This document shows, piece after piece, positions 9,558 to 18,616 of a stretch of 64,000 bases of DNA. The stretch's first letter is position 1, and each line of letters starts with the position of its first letter. The notes under the pieces are model-generated. The model did not search any database. It saw only the letters and a program-made list of their open reading frames with translations, and was not told the origin of the DNA. The position numbers and the translations under genes were made by a program. Source of the stretch: an uncultured Macellibacteroides sp. GTDB lineage: Bacteria; Bacteroidota; Bacteroidia; Bacteroidales; Tannerellaceae. Location of the stretch: assembly GCF_963667135.1 (NCBI RefSeq), contig NZ_OY762974.1, positions 310,001 to 374,000 on the forward strand. The letters run 5' to 3'.

Positions 9558-9560
9558 GCT

Positions 9561-11066
9561 ATGAACATATTATTACTATTACTCATCATACCCCTGCTTT
9601 CGATAACGGGAGTTTTACTTACCCCAAGAGGAAAATTCACTAAATGGATTGCACTTGCCGGGAGCATTCTCCAATTAATAGCCGCAATTGGCATTACAAT
9701 TAACTATGTAAATTTGCGCGAAGCGGGTGATACTGCCCAAATGTTATTTCAAAGTAGTTATGATTGGTTTACTCCTTTAAATATTGTATTTAGTCTGGGT
9801 GTTGATGGAATTTCGCTTCTTATGATTCTGCTTACCGCAGTGGTAGTAGTTGCGGGAATCCTCGTTTCCTGGAAAATAGAAAAACAAGTAAAAGAGTTTT
9901 TCTTTCTAATCATATTACTTAGTCTAAGTGCTTACGGATTCTTCATGACAACCAACTTATTTGTGCTTTTCTTCTTTCTGGAGTTAGCAGTAGTTCCCAA
10001 ATACTTACTCATAGGCATGTGGGGAAGCGGAAAAAAAGAATATAGCGCGATGAAACTGGCACTGATGCTCATGTTTGGATCGGCACTCGTATTCTTAGGT
10101 ATTTCCGGTTTGTATTACATGGCCGGGAAATATGGAGGAAATTATACCTGGAATATTTTAATGCTTTCTCAAATAAATCTGCCTGTTCAGATTCAAGAAG
10201 TATTGTATGTATTGCTTTTTGTTGGATTCGGTGTATTTACAGCCATGTTTCCTTTTCACACCTGGGCTCCCGACGGACACTCTTCGGCGCCCACGGCAGC
10301 ATCTATGTTTTTGGCTGGTATCTCAATGAAGCTGGGAGGATACGGAATCTTGCGTGTAGCGACCTACCTGCTTCCCGCGGGAGCTCAGCAGTTATCGTGG
10401 ATATTTATTATCCTTGCCTCCATTGCCATCATGTACGGTGCCTTCGCTACGCTGATGCAAAAAGACCTGAAGTACATGAACGCGTACTCGTCGGTTAGTC
10501 ACTGCGGGTTTGTTATTCTTGGTATTGCCATGGTAACAAAAGTAGCCTTTACCGGAGCAGTGATGCAAATGGTTTCGCACGGAATTATGACAGCCTTGTT
10601 CTTTGCATCGATCGGTATGATATATGACCGCGCGCATACCAGGCAAGCTAACGAACTGGGTGGAATTCTGAAACAGATACCTTTTATTGGTACCGCATTT
10701 ATTATTTCCGGATTATGCTCATTGGGATTACCCGGATTCAGTGGATTTGTATCAGAGATGACTATATTTATCGGTTCATGGGAGCGTACCGGATTATTTT
10801 ACCGTATAGCAACCATAATAGCCTGTGCATCCATTGTTGTTACAGCTGTTTATATTCTTCGCGCAATAGGATTTGCTATCTGGGGAAGTATTAAAACCAA
10901 AGAATTTCTATTACTGAAAGATGCTTCCTGGAGTGAACGAGGCGCGGCAATCTTGCTTATAGCCGGCATCATCATTATTGGTATTGCACCGTTTTTAGTT
11001 ACAAATCTTATTGATGCCGATACAAGTGCTATTTACAGTCGGTTTCTTTCCGTAAGCAATCTTTAA
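9561..11066 (+). CDS. nuoM: Complex I subunit NuoM (antiporter-like)
   Basis: A 501-residue membrane subunit, the second of three MrpD-like proton pumps. Landmarks: FFFLELAVVPKYLLIGMWG with its conserved glutamate, the MFPFHTWAPDGHSSAPTAASMFLAG block, the DLKYMNAYSSVSHCGFV helix and SHGIMTALFFASIGMIYDR. The length is normal. It is translationally tight with nuoL (three bases) and separated from nuoN by 40 bases. Confidence 0.97.
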   Translation: MNILLLLLIIPLLSITGVLLTPRGKFTKWIALAGSILQLIAAIGITINYVNLREAGDTAQMLFQSSYDWFTPLNIVFSLGVDGISLLMILLTAVVVVAGILVSWKIEKQVKEFFFLIILLSLSAYGFFMTTNLFVLFFFLELAVVPKYLLIGMWGSGKKEYSAMKLALMLMFGSALVFLGISGLYYMAGKYGGNYTWNILMLSQINLPVQIQEVLYVLLFVGFGVFTAMFPFHTWAPDGHSSAPTAASMFLAGISMKLGGYGILRVATYLLPAGAQQLSWIFIILASIAIMYGAFATLMQKDLKYMNAYSSVSHCGFVILGIAMVTKVAFTGAVMQMVSHGIMTALFFASIGMIYDRAHTRQANELGGILKQIPFIGTAFIISGLCSLGLPGFSGFVSEMTIFIGSWERTGLFYRIATIIACASIVVTAVYILRAIGFAIWGSIKTKEFLLLKDASWSERGAAILLIAGIIIIGIAPFLVTNLIDADTSAIYSRFLSVSNL

Positions 11067-11106
11067 AGAAAACAACAAAAGGGTTTAAACAATAAAAATA
11101 AAACTC

Positions 11107-12507
11107 ATGGATATAGCTTTATTATTTCGTTTTGAAATTATTGTCGCAATATTGATTTTCGCACTAATTGCCGGGGCACTGTTTGACTTCGGCTTGAAGG
11201 CAAAACCTTTTGTGTTTACAATGAATATCTTGTTATTCGTTACCTTCCTGATTGGATTTCTGCCCATACCCGAAGGATATTATTTTTCAGAATTCTTTCG
11301 CAGCAGTGGGCTGATTGTGTTACAAAAGAACATCATCAATTTAGGGGTATTGCTAATTTCGCTTACATCATACAATTGGCTGATCAAATCGGACGAACGT
11401 CTTGAGTTTTATGTGCTAATGCTTTGCAGCGTTCTCGGAGTATACCTCATGCTTTCGAGCGGAAACGTGCTTATGCTTTATCTTGGTATAGAAATGTCAA
11501 GCATACCCATTGCAGCTATGTCAAATCTAAACTTACGAGAAAGACGCTCTTCCGAAGCCGGAACAAAACTTATTCTTTCGTCCTCATTCAGCACGGGAAT
11601 CATGCTTTTTGGAATCTCTTTGCTTTACGGTGCCGTGGGTGATTTATCCTTTACGCATGTATTGGCGAATATCAATCCTGATTCGCTTACAATCTTTGCC
11701 TTTGTCTTAATCATTTCAGGTTTTGCCTTTAAGATGAGCATCGTTCCTTTCCATCTTTGGACGGCAGATGTGTACGAAGGTTCTCCTGTTCCGGTAAGTA
11801 ACTTCCTGTCTGTGATAAGCAAGGGATCCGTCGTATTCATCTTTCTGACTGTACTTTACACGCTTTTCGGAAAATTACAGGAAGAATGGCTATACGCGAT
11901 CACTATTCTTTCCATTCTAAGCATGACGATTGGAAATTTATTTGCACTTCGGCAAATGAATGCCAAACGCTTTTTGGCATTCTCATCCATCGCCCAGGTA
12001 GGATTTGTTTTGGTAGGCATGGCAGGAGCTTCGGATGTGAGTGTCACTTCTGTGGTTTATTTTATTCTTATTTACATGTTGAGCAATATCGCAGCATTCG
12101 GTGTTATCGGCGCTGTTAACGATAAAACCGGATCGGAGTCGCTTAACAAATTTAAGGGTCTGTATAAATCCAATCCATTCTTAGCATTGATGATGGCTAT
12201 TGCTCTTTTTTCTTTGGCTGGAGTTCCTCCGGTAGCAGGATTTTTTGCGAAACTCTTTCTTTTGGCAGCCGGATTCAAAAGCGGAATTTATGTTCTTCTT
12301 GCCTTTGCAGGAGTAAACCTTGTATTGTCTCTGTACAATTATCTGAGAGTGGTCAAATATATGTTTATCGACGAAACAAACGAACCTCTTGAAAAGATTA
12401 AACCGGCAATAACATTAAAAATCGCTCTTTATGCTTGTCTTATTGGTTTAATCGTCTTTAGCTTTGCCGGTCCTTTCTTTAATTACATTCATTCGTTGAG
12501 CATATAA
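11107..12507 (+). CDS. nuoN: Complex I subunit NuoN (antiporter-like)
   Basis: A 466-residue membrane subunit closing the operon. Seen: MLYLGIEMSSIPIAAMSNL with the conserved glutamate, KMSIVPFHLWTADVYEGSPVPVSNFLSV (MrpD-type core), and NAKRFLAFSSIAQVGFVLVGM. The proximal pump contacts NuoK. A perfect inverted repeat with a T-run follows 24 bases after the stop, so the nuo transcript should end here. Confidence 0.97.
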   Translation: MDIALLFRFEIIVAILIFALIAGALFDFGLKAKPFVFTMNILLFVTFLIGFLPIPEGYYFSEFFRSSGLIVLQKNIINLGVLLISLTSYNWLIKSDERLEFYVLMLCSVLGVYLMLSSGNVLMLYLGIEMSSIPIAAMSNLNLRERRSSEAGTKLILSSSFSTGIMLFGISLLYGAVGDLSFTHVLANINPDSLTIFAFVLIISGFAFKMSIVPFHLWTADVYEGSPVPVSNFLSVISKGSVVFIFLTVLYTLFGKLQEEWLYAITILSILSMTIGNLFALRQMNAKRFLAFSSIAQVGFVLVGMAGASDVSVTSVVYFILIYMLSNIAAFGVIGAVNDKTGSESLNKFKGLYKSNPFLALMMAIALFSLAGVPPVAGFFAKLFLLAAGFKSGIYVLLAFAGVNLVLSLYNYLRVVKYMFIDETNEPLEKIKPAITLKIALYACLIGLIVFSFAGPFFNYIHSLSI

Positions 12508-12530
12508 AAAAGGAAAAGCTTTTAACGGAG

Positions 12531-12565
12531 AAACAGGCATCTTTATAGACAAGATGCCTGTTTTT
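12531..12565 (+). terminator. Intrinsic terminator of the nuo operon
   Basis: A perfect 13-base-pair stem (12531-12543 with 12551-12563), loop TATAGAC, followed by TTTTT. It lies 24 bases after nuoN. Confidence 0.9.
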
Positions 12566-12635
12566 ATGGATTATCTTTTGCTGCAAGTTCTAAAAGTAAT
12601 AATATTAATCCGTTTTACTTAATTAGAACGGATGT

Positions 12636-14510
12636 ATGAAAATAGACAAGTTACTGATAGGACTACTTTTAATGATGCCTTTGTTTTTAGGATCGTGCCT
12701 CAAAGAGGAAGTTGAAACGGACGATGATGAGGATGACGGAACGGTCGTTGACGTGGATTACGATGTTGACAATAACTTTGTGACGAATAGCAAAGACACC
12801 ACTATTGCAAATGCCATAACCCTTGTCTATTCGGAAAACTCGGTTAGCATTACCAACCCATTAGAGAGAAGTGGTGTAGCCATTTCTCAGGCAAACGGCG
12901 ACGTAGTGATTACATCCACTGCAGCATCGGAAGTAAATTACGTAGTTTCCGGATCTACAACTGATGGTTCGTTAAAGATATACAGCAATGTTAAATTCGG
13001 ACTTTACCTGAACGGAGCCAGCATTGTCAGCGAAGACGGACCAGCAGTTAATATTCAGTCAGGTAAACAATGTCTGCTAAAATTGGTAGGGGGTACATCT
13101 AACCGGCTAATAGACGGGAAGACCTATACGGCAAGCGGAGAGGAAGACATGAAGGGGGCGCTCTTCAGCGAAGGTCAGCTTATTATAAGCGGTGCAGGTA
13201 ATCTACTTGTCGCAGGCAGAGCCAAACATGCCATCTGCAGCGACGATTACATTCAGATTCAACAGGGAAATATTACCGTCGACATAGCTGGAAAAGATGC
13301 CATTCACGCGAACAATTACGTCCTCATAGACGGAGGCACTTTAAATATCAAATCGTTAGGAGATGGAATAGAAAGCGAAACCGGCTACGTTACTATCAAC
13401 GGAGGGGATTTAGACATTACCACCACAGCGCAAAAAGGAATGGGAATTCAAAGCGAGGGCGCCACTACGGTAAACAGTTCTGGTACAATTCAAATGAAAA
13501 TAGCGGGAGACGGATCGAAAGGTTTTAAAACCGGAGGAAACCTTACCATCGCGAACGGAACTATTACAATTGCAACCTCCGGCGATGCATTCTACGATAC
13601 AGAAGATGCGGATATCTCGTCGGCTGCAGGAATAAAATGCGATGGTAACTTTGTTATGGAAAAAGGAAGTGTAACCCTTGCCAGCACGGGCAGTGCGGGT
13701 AAAGGTCTGAATGTAGACGGAACACTCAAAATAAACGGAGGGATACTTACTGTTACAACCGCAGGGGGTAAATTTCAATATGGAAACGATGACTCTGCAG
13801 CAAAAGCGATCAAAAGCGAAGGAAATCTGACAATCAACAACGGATCGATAATCGTTAAAACCTCGGGCGTTGAAGCCGAAGGCATAGAGACCAAAACCAC
13901 TCTTACAATGAATGGAGGTACTGTTGAAGTTGAGGCATATGATGACTGTATCAATGCAAAAACGCATATAGAAATTGCCGGTGGTAAAATATACTGTTAC
14001 AGTACGACCAACGACGGAATTGATTCCAACGGAACGCTCTCTGTAAGTGGCGGAGTTATCGTATCGTCTGGATCTACATCGCCCGAAGAAGGATTTGACT
14101 GCGACAACAACACCTTCAAAATTACCGGAGGGACTATAATTGGAGTTGGCGGAGCAACCAGCTCGCCCTCTTCAAGCGTATCCAAACAATATACGGTTGT
14201 TTATGGAGGTTCGGGTACTGCCGGCCAGTATATTCACGTCGAGACATCTGGAGGTACAGACATCCTTACGTTTAAAATTCCAAGAAATTACTCTCAGATG
14301 ACCATGTTGTTTAGCAATTCTGCTCTTGCAGCAAGTACAAGCTATACAATTTATAAAGACGGAAGTGTTTCGGGTGGGAGCGATTTCCACGGACTTTACA
14401 CCGGAAGCGCTTATACAAAAGGCACATCCGCCTCAACCTTTACCACAAGTAGTATAATAACCACTGTGGGAACTACTTCCGGAGGAATGGGTGGAGGTGG
14501 ACGTTTCTGA
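12636..14510 (+). CDS. Beta-helix carbohydrate-binding-type lipoprotein (DUF4353/Cthe_2159-like)
   Basis: A 624-residue lipoprotein with a lipobox ending at Cys21 (FLGSC), followed by a very acidic linker (about residues 22-45, mostly Asp and Glu). The rest is a long run of degenerate repeats of the form GG-x-hydrophobic-x-hydrophobic with G(D/E)GI/GKG turns (for example NNYVLIDGGTLNIKSLGDGIES and INGGDLDITTTAQKGMGIQS), typical of a right-handed parallel beta-helix like Cthe_2159, a polygalacturonate-binding protein. The protein ends in a glycine tail (GGMGGGGRF). Likely surface-exposed binding or adhesion; no catalytic residues can be named. An inverted repeat ATCCGTT/AACGGAT (12608-12614, 12627-12633) abuts the ATG and may affect translation or repression. 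It stands alone between two strong terminators. Confidence 0.8.
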   Translation: MKIDKLLIGLLLMMPLFLGSCLKEEVETDDDEDDGTVVDVDYDVDNNFVTNSKDTTIANAITLVYSENSVSITNPLERSGVAISQANGDVVITSTAASEVNYVVSGSTTDGSLKIYSNVKFGLYLNGASIVSEDGPAVNIQSGKQCLLKLVGGTSNRLIDGKTYTASGEEDMKGALFSEGQLIISGAGNLLVAGRAKHAICSDDYIQIQQGNITVDIAGKDAIHANNYVLIDGGTLNIKSLGDGIESETGYVTINGGDLDITTTAQKGMGIQSEGATTVNSSGTIQMKIAGDGSKGFKTGGNLTIANGTITIATSGDAFYDTEDADISSAAGIKCDGNFVMEKGSVTLASTGSAGKGLNVDGTLKINGGILTVTTAGGKFQYGNDDSAAKAIKSEGNLTINNGSIIVKTSGVEAEGIETKTTLTMNGGTVEVEAYDDCINAKTHIEIAGGKIYCYSTTNDGIDSNGTLSVSGGVIVSSGSTSPEEGFDCDNNTFKITGGTIIGVGGATSSPSSSVSKQYTVVYGGSGTAGQYIHVETSGGTDILTFKIPRNYSQMTMLFSNSALAASTSYTIYKDGSVSGGSDFHGLYTGSAYTKGTSASTFTTSSIITTVGTTSGGMGGGGRF

Positions 14511-14532
14511 TAATTAAAATTCAAAAAAAACT

Positions 14533-14572
14533 ATCGTCCGAAAAGATACGTAAATGTATCTTTTCGGACGAT
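14533..14572. terminator. Bidirectional terminator between convergent genes
   Basis: A perfect 17-base-pair stem (14533-14549 with 14556-14572) and a six-base loop. It sits between the stop of the rightward beta-helix gene and the stop of the leftward flavodoxin gene. An A-run precedes it (which reads as a T-run for the minus strand), so it best serves the flavodoxin transcript and may serve both. Confidence 0.85.
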
Positions 14573-14582
14573 ATCCTATTAT

Positions 14583-15089
14583 TTAATTAAATTCCTTTCT
14601 GAGTTGTTCTACCCACGCACTAATTCGCTCGTCAGTTTTGTCGGATTGGTTTTCGATATCTATCGCTAATCCCATAAATTTTCCGTCTTTTAGTGCACGC
14701 GATTGTTCAAAGTGATAACCATCCGCAGAGGTTTCGCCTATAACTGTTGCCCCGGACGATACGAGTAGTTCTGCAAGGATACCAATCCCATCTACAAAAT
14801 TTTCGGGATAATTAATTTGATCACCCAATCCAAATATAGCAACCTTCTTATCTTTCAATACTAAAGAATCCAGCTCGGGAATTAATTCATCCCAAAAAGA
14901 GGGAAGCTCTCCGTCAAACCATGTAGCAGCTCCCAGCAGTAGATTTTCATACTTCTCAAAATCTTTACTGGTGGCATTCTCTACAGACACAACCTCTATG
15001 GTAGCCTCTCCGAATGCTTCCTTAATTTTTTTTGCCACGTTGGCAGTTTTCCCCGTGCCAGTTCCATAAAACAATCCAATCGTTTTCAT
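14583..15089 (-). CDS. fldA: Flavodoxin (long-chain)
   Basis: A 168-residue flavodoxin. The FMN phosphate loop is at the N-terminus (FYGTGTGKTANVA, residues 7-19), the first aromatic isoalloxazine segment is GAATWFDGELP and the second is GLGDQINYPENF. The length and the insertion after strand 5 mark the long-chain class. It carries single electrons between redox partners in the cytoplasm. It is the last gene of a minus-strand run after the 2-oxoacid dehydrogenase genes, 53 bases beyond E1. Possible partners are pyruvate:ferredoxin-type oxidoreductases and the NuoEFG-less complex I encoded nearby; that link is inference. Confidence 0.93.
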   Translation of the reverse strand: MKTIGLFYGTGTGKTANVAKKIKEAFGEATIEVVSVENATSKDFEKYENLLLGAATWFDGELPSFWDELIPELDSLVLKDKKVAIFGLGDQINYPENFVDGIGILAELLVSSGATVIGETSADGYHFEQSRALKDGKFMGLAIDIENQSDKTDERISAWVEQLRKEFN

Positions 15090-15142
15090 AATTTATCTAA
15101 TTGTATTCATTTTAAATTCAAAAAAGCAAGTTATCTTTTATT

Positions 15143-17179
15143 TCAATAGGCAAGCAATTCAGTGGCAGATTTATAAATCCGGTCTGTATCAGGCAGGATA
15201 GCGCGCTCTAGTTTAGGATGAAATCCCACCGGAGTAAAAACAGATCCCACCCGTTGAATTGGAGCATCTAAATATTGAAACAATTCGGTTCCAATCATAG
15301 CTGCAAGTTCGGCACCGAATCCGGAAAAGACCTTATCCTCGTGCACGATCAGCACCTTACTTGTTTTCTTAACCGATTCAAAAATCGTCTCCTTATCCAA
15401 CGGAATTAACGAACGCAGATCGATAACCTCGCAACTTACGTTATTTTCATTGGCAAGCCGCTCGGCCACCTTAAGGCACAAATGGGTAGTGTTTCCATAA
15501 GTAATTATGGTAAGGTCGTTTCCTTCTCTGCGGATACGCGCTTTGCCAAAAGGAACTTCAAAATCATCCGGCACCACACACGCTGCCTCAACGGAATTAT
15601 ATAAAGCCTTTGGTTCCAAAAACAGTGTAAAACCTTTGGAACGCATACTGGTACGTAATAATCCGGCTGCATCATCGGCAAAGGAAGGATATACGATACG
15701 TGCACCAGGTAACGTTGATAATGCCCCTTCCAAATTCTGCGAGTGGTAAATACCTCCACCAATATACCCTCCGGAAGCCAGACGAAGTGTTACATTCGGC
15801 ACAAATTGTCCGTTACTTCGCCAGTAATCGTGCGTACATTCAACATACTGTTCAATAGCCGGCCAAAAATAATCGGCAAACTCTGCACCTTCAATCACAA
15901 TACGGATTTTCGGGTCAAAGCGGCTCATCCCATTAGCTGTTCCCACAATAAAATCTTCGGCAATAGGAGCATTAAAAATCCGTGAAATTCCAAACTCCTG
16001 TTGCATCCCTTTGGTAACATTAAATACGCCCCCTTTTTCTTTGTTGGCAACATCCTGTCCCCAAAGGAAAGTATCCGGATTATACCTGAACTCGGCCTTC
16101 AACGTTTCGTTAATTGCAGTAACAAGATTTGTTTTCTCTCCATCTTGCGTATGGGTGCCATCCGGATATTTTTCGGCTTTATAAGGTTCCGGTAACACAA
16201 AATCGAATATTGTTTGCGGATCCGGATCCGGGGCGGCAATTGCCTTTTTATGAGCCGCAGATAGTTCCTTTTTGGCATCTTCCTGAATTTGCTTTAGCTC
16301 CTCCTCCGTAAAACGCTCATAACGAATCAGCAACCGATAAAATTTCTGCAAAGGATCTGCCGCCTTCACATACGCTAATTCATCCTCGTCGCGATACAAC
16401 ACTTGCTTGTCTGAATTAGAATGCGAACCAATCCGGACGCAGTTAGCATGTACAATTACAGGATTATGGGTTTGGACAGCATACTCGTGCGCCTCAGTCA
16501 TCGCGTTTATCGAATCAAACACATCTTTACCATTGCAATAGATTATTTTCAGATTCTTTAAACCAGAGAAATTAGCGGCCACTTTCCGGTTTGCCGTCTG
16601 ATCCTTTTTAGGAACCGATATGCCATATCCATTGTCCTGAATTACAAAAATTACCGGCAATTGTTCTCTGCTGGCGCCGTTAATCGCCTCGTAAACATAC
16701 CCCTCAGACATAGAAGCCTCCCCATGAGAAGTAATTACCACCCCTTTATGTCCATAGTAAACCATGGCACGGGCTACTCCAACAGCATGTAAGTCGTGGT
16801 TACCCGTAGCAGACGACACATTCTGGATATGCCACTCCGGTTTAGCAAAGTGGTTAGACATATGCCTCCCTCCGCTGGCCGGATCGGTAGCTTTAGACAA
16901 ACCATTCAGGATTATCTCTTCGGCAGTCATCCCGGCAGAAAGTACCGTCAGCATATCTCTGTAATAAGGAAACATGAAATCCTTTTCCTTCCTGAAAACC
17001 TGTCCCACGGCAAGTTGAATACCGTCGTGCCCGGCATAAGGCGCATGGTACGACCAACCCAGTGACTGCAGTAAATAGGCAGGAGCTTTCTCATCAATGG
17101 CCCGTCCAAGTGTCATCAGGCGGAACCACTTCTTCAGCGTATCTTTATCTGTCGTTTTTATATCGAACTTTTTCATCAT
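15143..17179 (-). CDS. 2-oxoacid dehydrogenase E1, alpha and beta fused
   Basis: A 678-residue thiamine-diphosphate enzyme in which the E1 alpha chain (about residues 1-330) and E1 beta chain (about 350-678), separate proteins in most bacteria, are joined in one reading frame. The alpha part has the TPP region TSHGEASMSEGYVYEAIN and IQDNGYGISVP; the first Asp of the usual GDG motif is replaced (HGEAS). The beta part has VIEGAEFADYFWPAIEQYV and RLASGGYIGGGIYHSQNLEG. It decarboxylates a 2-oxoacid and reductively acylates the lipoyl arm of E2. The substrate (branched-chain, pyruvate or other) cannot be settled from sequence; branched-chain is the usual label. It is 36 bases downstream of the E2 gene. 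Confidence 0.88.
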   Translation of the reverse strand: MMKKFDIKTTDKDTLKKWFRLMTLGRAIDEKAPAYLLQSLGWSYHAPYAGHDGIQLAVGQVFRKEKDFMFPYYRDMLTVLSAGMTAEEIILNGLSKATDPASGGRHMSNHFAKPEWHIQNVSSATGNHDLHAVGVARAMVYYGHKGVVITSHGEASMSEGYVYEAINGASREQLPVIFVIQDNGYGISVPKKDQTANRKVAANFSGLKNLKIIYCNGKDVFDSINAMTEAHEYAVQTHNPVIVHANCVRIGSHSNSDKQVLYRDEDELAYVKAADPLQKFYRLLIRYERFTEEELKQIQEDAKKELSAAHKKAIAAPDPDPQTIFDFVLPEPYKAEKYPDGTHTQDGEKTNLVTAINETLKAEFRYNPDTFLWGQDVANKEKGGVFNVTKGMQQEFGISRIFNAPIAEDFIVGTANGMSRFDPKIRIVIEGAEFADYFWPAIEQYVECTHDYWRSNGQFVPNVTLRLASGGYIGGGIYHSQNLEGALSTLPGARIVYPSFADDAAGLLRTSMRSKGFTLFLEPKALYNSVEAACVVPDDFEVPFGKARIRREGNDLTIITYGNTTHLCLKVAERLANENNVSCEVIDLRSLIPLDKETIFESVKKTSKVLIVHEDKVFSGFGAELAAMIGTELFQYLDAPIQRVGSVFTPVGFHPKLERAILPDTDRIYKSATELLAY

Positions 17180-17215
17180 TATAATAGTTTAATTAGCAAT
17201 CAATTCAGTATAAGA

Positions 17216-18529
17216 TTAAACATTCCAATTTTCAAGATAATCGGCAATACGTTTCAAGAAAGCACCTCCCAGAGACCCATCCACAATCCGATGATCATAC
17301 GACAAAGAAAGGTACATCTTATTTCGAATAGCAATTACATCCCCCTCGGGAGTTTCCACTACTGCCGGCTTCTTTTCAATATACCCTACCCCTAAAATAG
17401 CCACTTCCGGCTGATTAATAATGGGGGTACCAAAGATATTTTTAAACGAGCCGAAATTTGTAATAGTGAAAGTTCCACCCTGGATATCGTCTGCAGCCAA
17501 TTTGTTGGCACGGGCCTTGGCCGCCAGCGAATCAATGGTAAGAGCAAGGCCACTTAAACTTAACCTGTCGGCGTTATGAACAACCGGCACAATTAAATTA
17601 CCGTCGTTCAGCGAAACAGCAATACCCACATTTATATTCTTCTTTAAAATAAAACGATAGCCGTCTACCGACGAATTTACCTGAGGGAATGCTATCAACG
17701 CTTTAGATACAGCCTCCACAATAGCAGGCATATAAGTAAGATTAATACCTTCATGACGAAGGAATGTTTCTTTGTTTCGTTCGCGCCAGCGTACCAGCTT
17801 GGTTACATCTACCTCAATTACGGTTGTAACATGAGGCGAAACTTTTTTAGACAACACCATCCTGTCGGCTATGATGCGGCGTACAAAATCCATCTCCTTT
17901 ACCTCATCGCCTGCGGTAACAGGTGCTGGCGGAGTAGCCGAAGACGGAGCAACAGCAGGCTCTTTAACTTCGGGGATTGGAACCGGCGCAGTAGCCGCAG
18001 CTACTTTTGTAACAGTATCCGCTTTCGCTTCTTTTCGCTGAACAGGAGCATCTACTCCTCTGTTTTTCTGTTCAATATAATCTCTAATATCTTTTTTGCT
18101 TAACCTACCCTCGTAACCTGTTCCGGGAATACGATCCAACTCTTCTTTCGAAATACCAGCCTCGCTTGCCAGACGGGATACTACCGGCGAGTACCACCTA
18201 TCCACCGACTTACTTTCTACAGGAATTTCCTCTTTCTTTGATTCATTAGCGGAGACTTCTTCGGCCGGTACATCATCAGCCACCTCTCCTTCAAGTAATA
18301 CCAGGGCAACAACCGCACCAACCGGAGCAGTCTCACCTTCCTGTACTAAGATTTCGAGAATTGTTCCGGAAACGGGCGAAGGAATTTCAGCACTTACCTT
18401 AGCCGTGCTTACTTCGAACAGCACATCATCTTCATTTATAACATCCCCTTTTTTTACTGACCACTTCATGATCGTACCTTCCGTAATACTTTCACCCAGT
18501 TTGGGCATTTTTATTTCAAACTTTGACAT
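17216..18529 (-). CDS. 2-oxoacid dehydrogenase E2 (dihydrolipoyl acyltransferase)
   Basis: A 437-residue E2 protein with the classic order: one lipoyl domain (residues 1-78, lipoyl lysine Lys44 in STAKVSAE), an acidic linker, a peripheral-subunit-binding domain (about 112-152, YSPVVSRLASEAGI to KKDIRDYI), a Pro/Ala-rich linker, and the catalytic acyltransferase domain ending in the active-site SYDHRIVDGS. It forms the core of the complex, accepting acyl groups from the E1 just downstream and being reoxidised by the LpdA encoded upstream. The lipoyl lysine would be modified by the ligase encoded 87 bases upstream. All four genes are on the same strand. Confidence 0.93.
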   Translation of the reverse strand: MSKFEIKMPKLGESITEGTIMKWSVKKGDVINEDDVLFEVSTAKVSAEIPSPVSGTILEILVQEGETAPVGAVVALVLLEGEVADDVPAEEVSANESKKEEIPVESKSVDRWYSPVVSRLASEAGISKEELDRIPGTGYEGRLSKKDIRDYIEQKNRGVDAPVQRKEAKADTVTKVAAATAPVPIPEVKEPAVAPSSATPPAPVTAGDEVKEMDFVRRIIADRMVLSKKVSPHVTTVIEVDVTKLVRWRERNKETFLRHEGINLTYMPAIVEAVSKALIAFPQVNSSVDGYRFILKKNINVGIAVSLNDGNLIVPVVHNADRLSLSGLALTIDSLAAKARANKLAADDIQGGTFTITNFGSFKNIFGTPIINQPEVAILGVGYIEKKPAVVETPEGDVIAIRNKMYLSLSYDHRIVDGSLGGAFLKRIADYLENWNV

Positions 18530-18616
18530 ACGCTAAATATATTAGGAATAAGTATTTAATAATCAATATAATAAAACAGACAATAAACAGGTGATTAAAA
18601 TTGTTCCGTTACAAAA

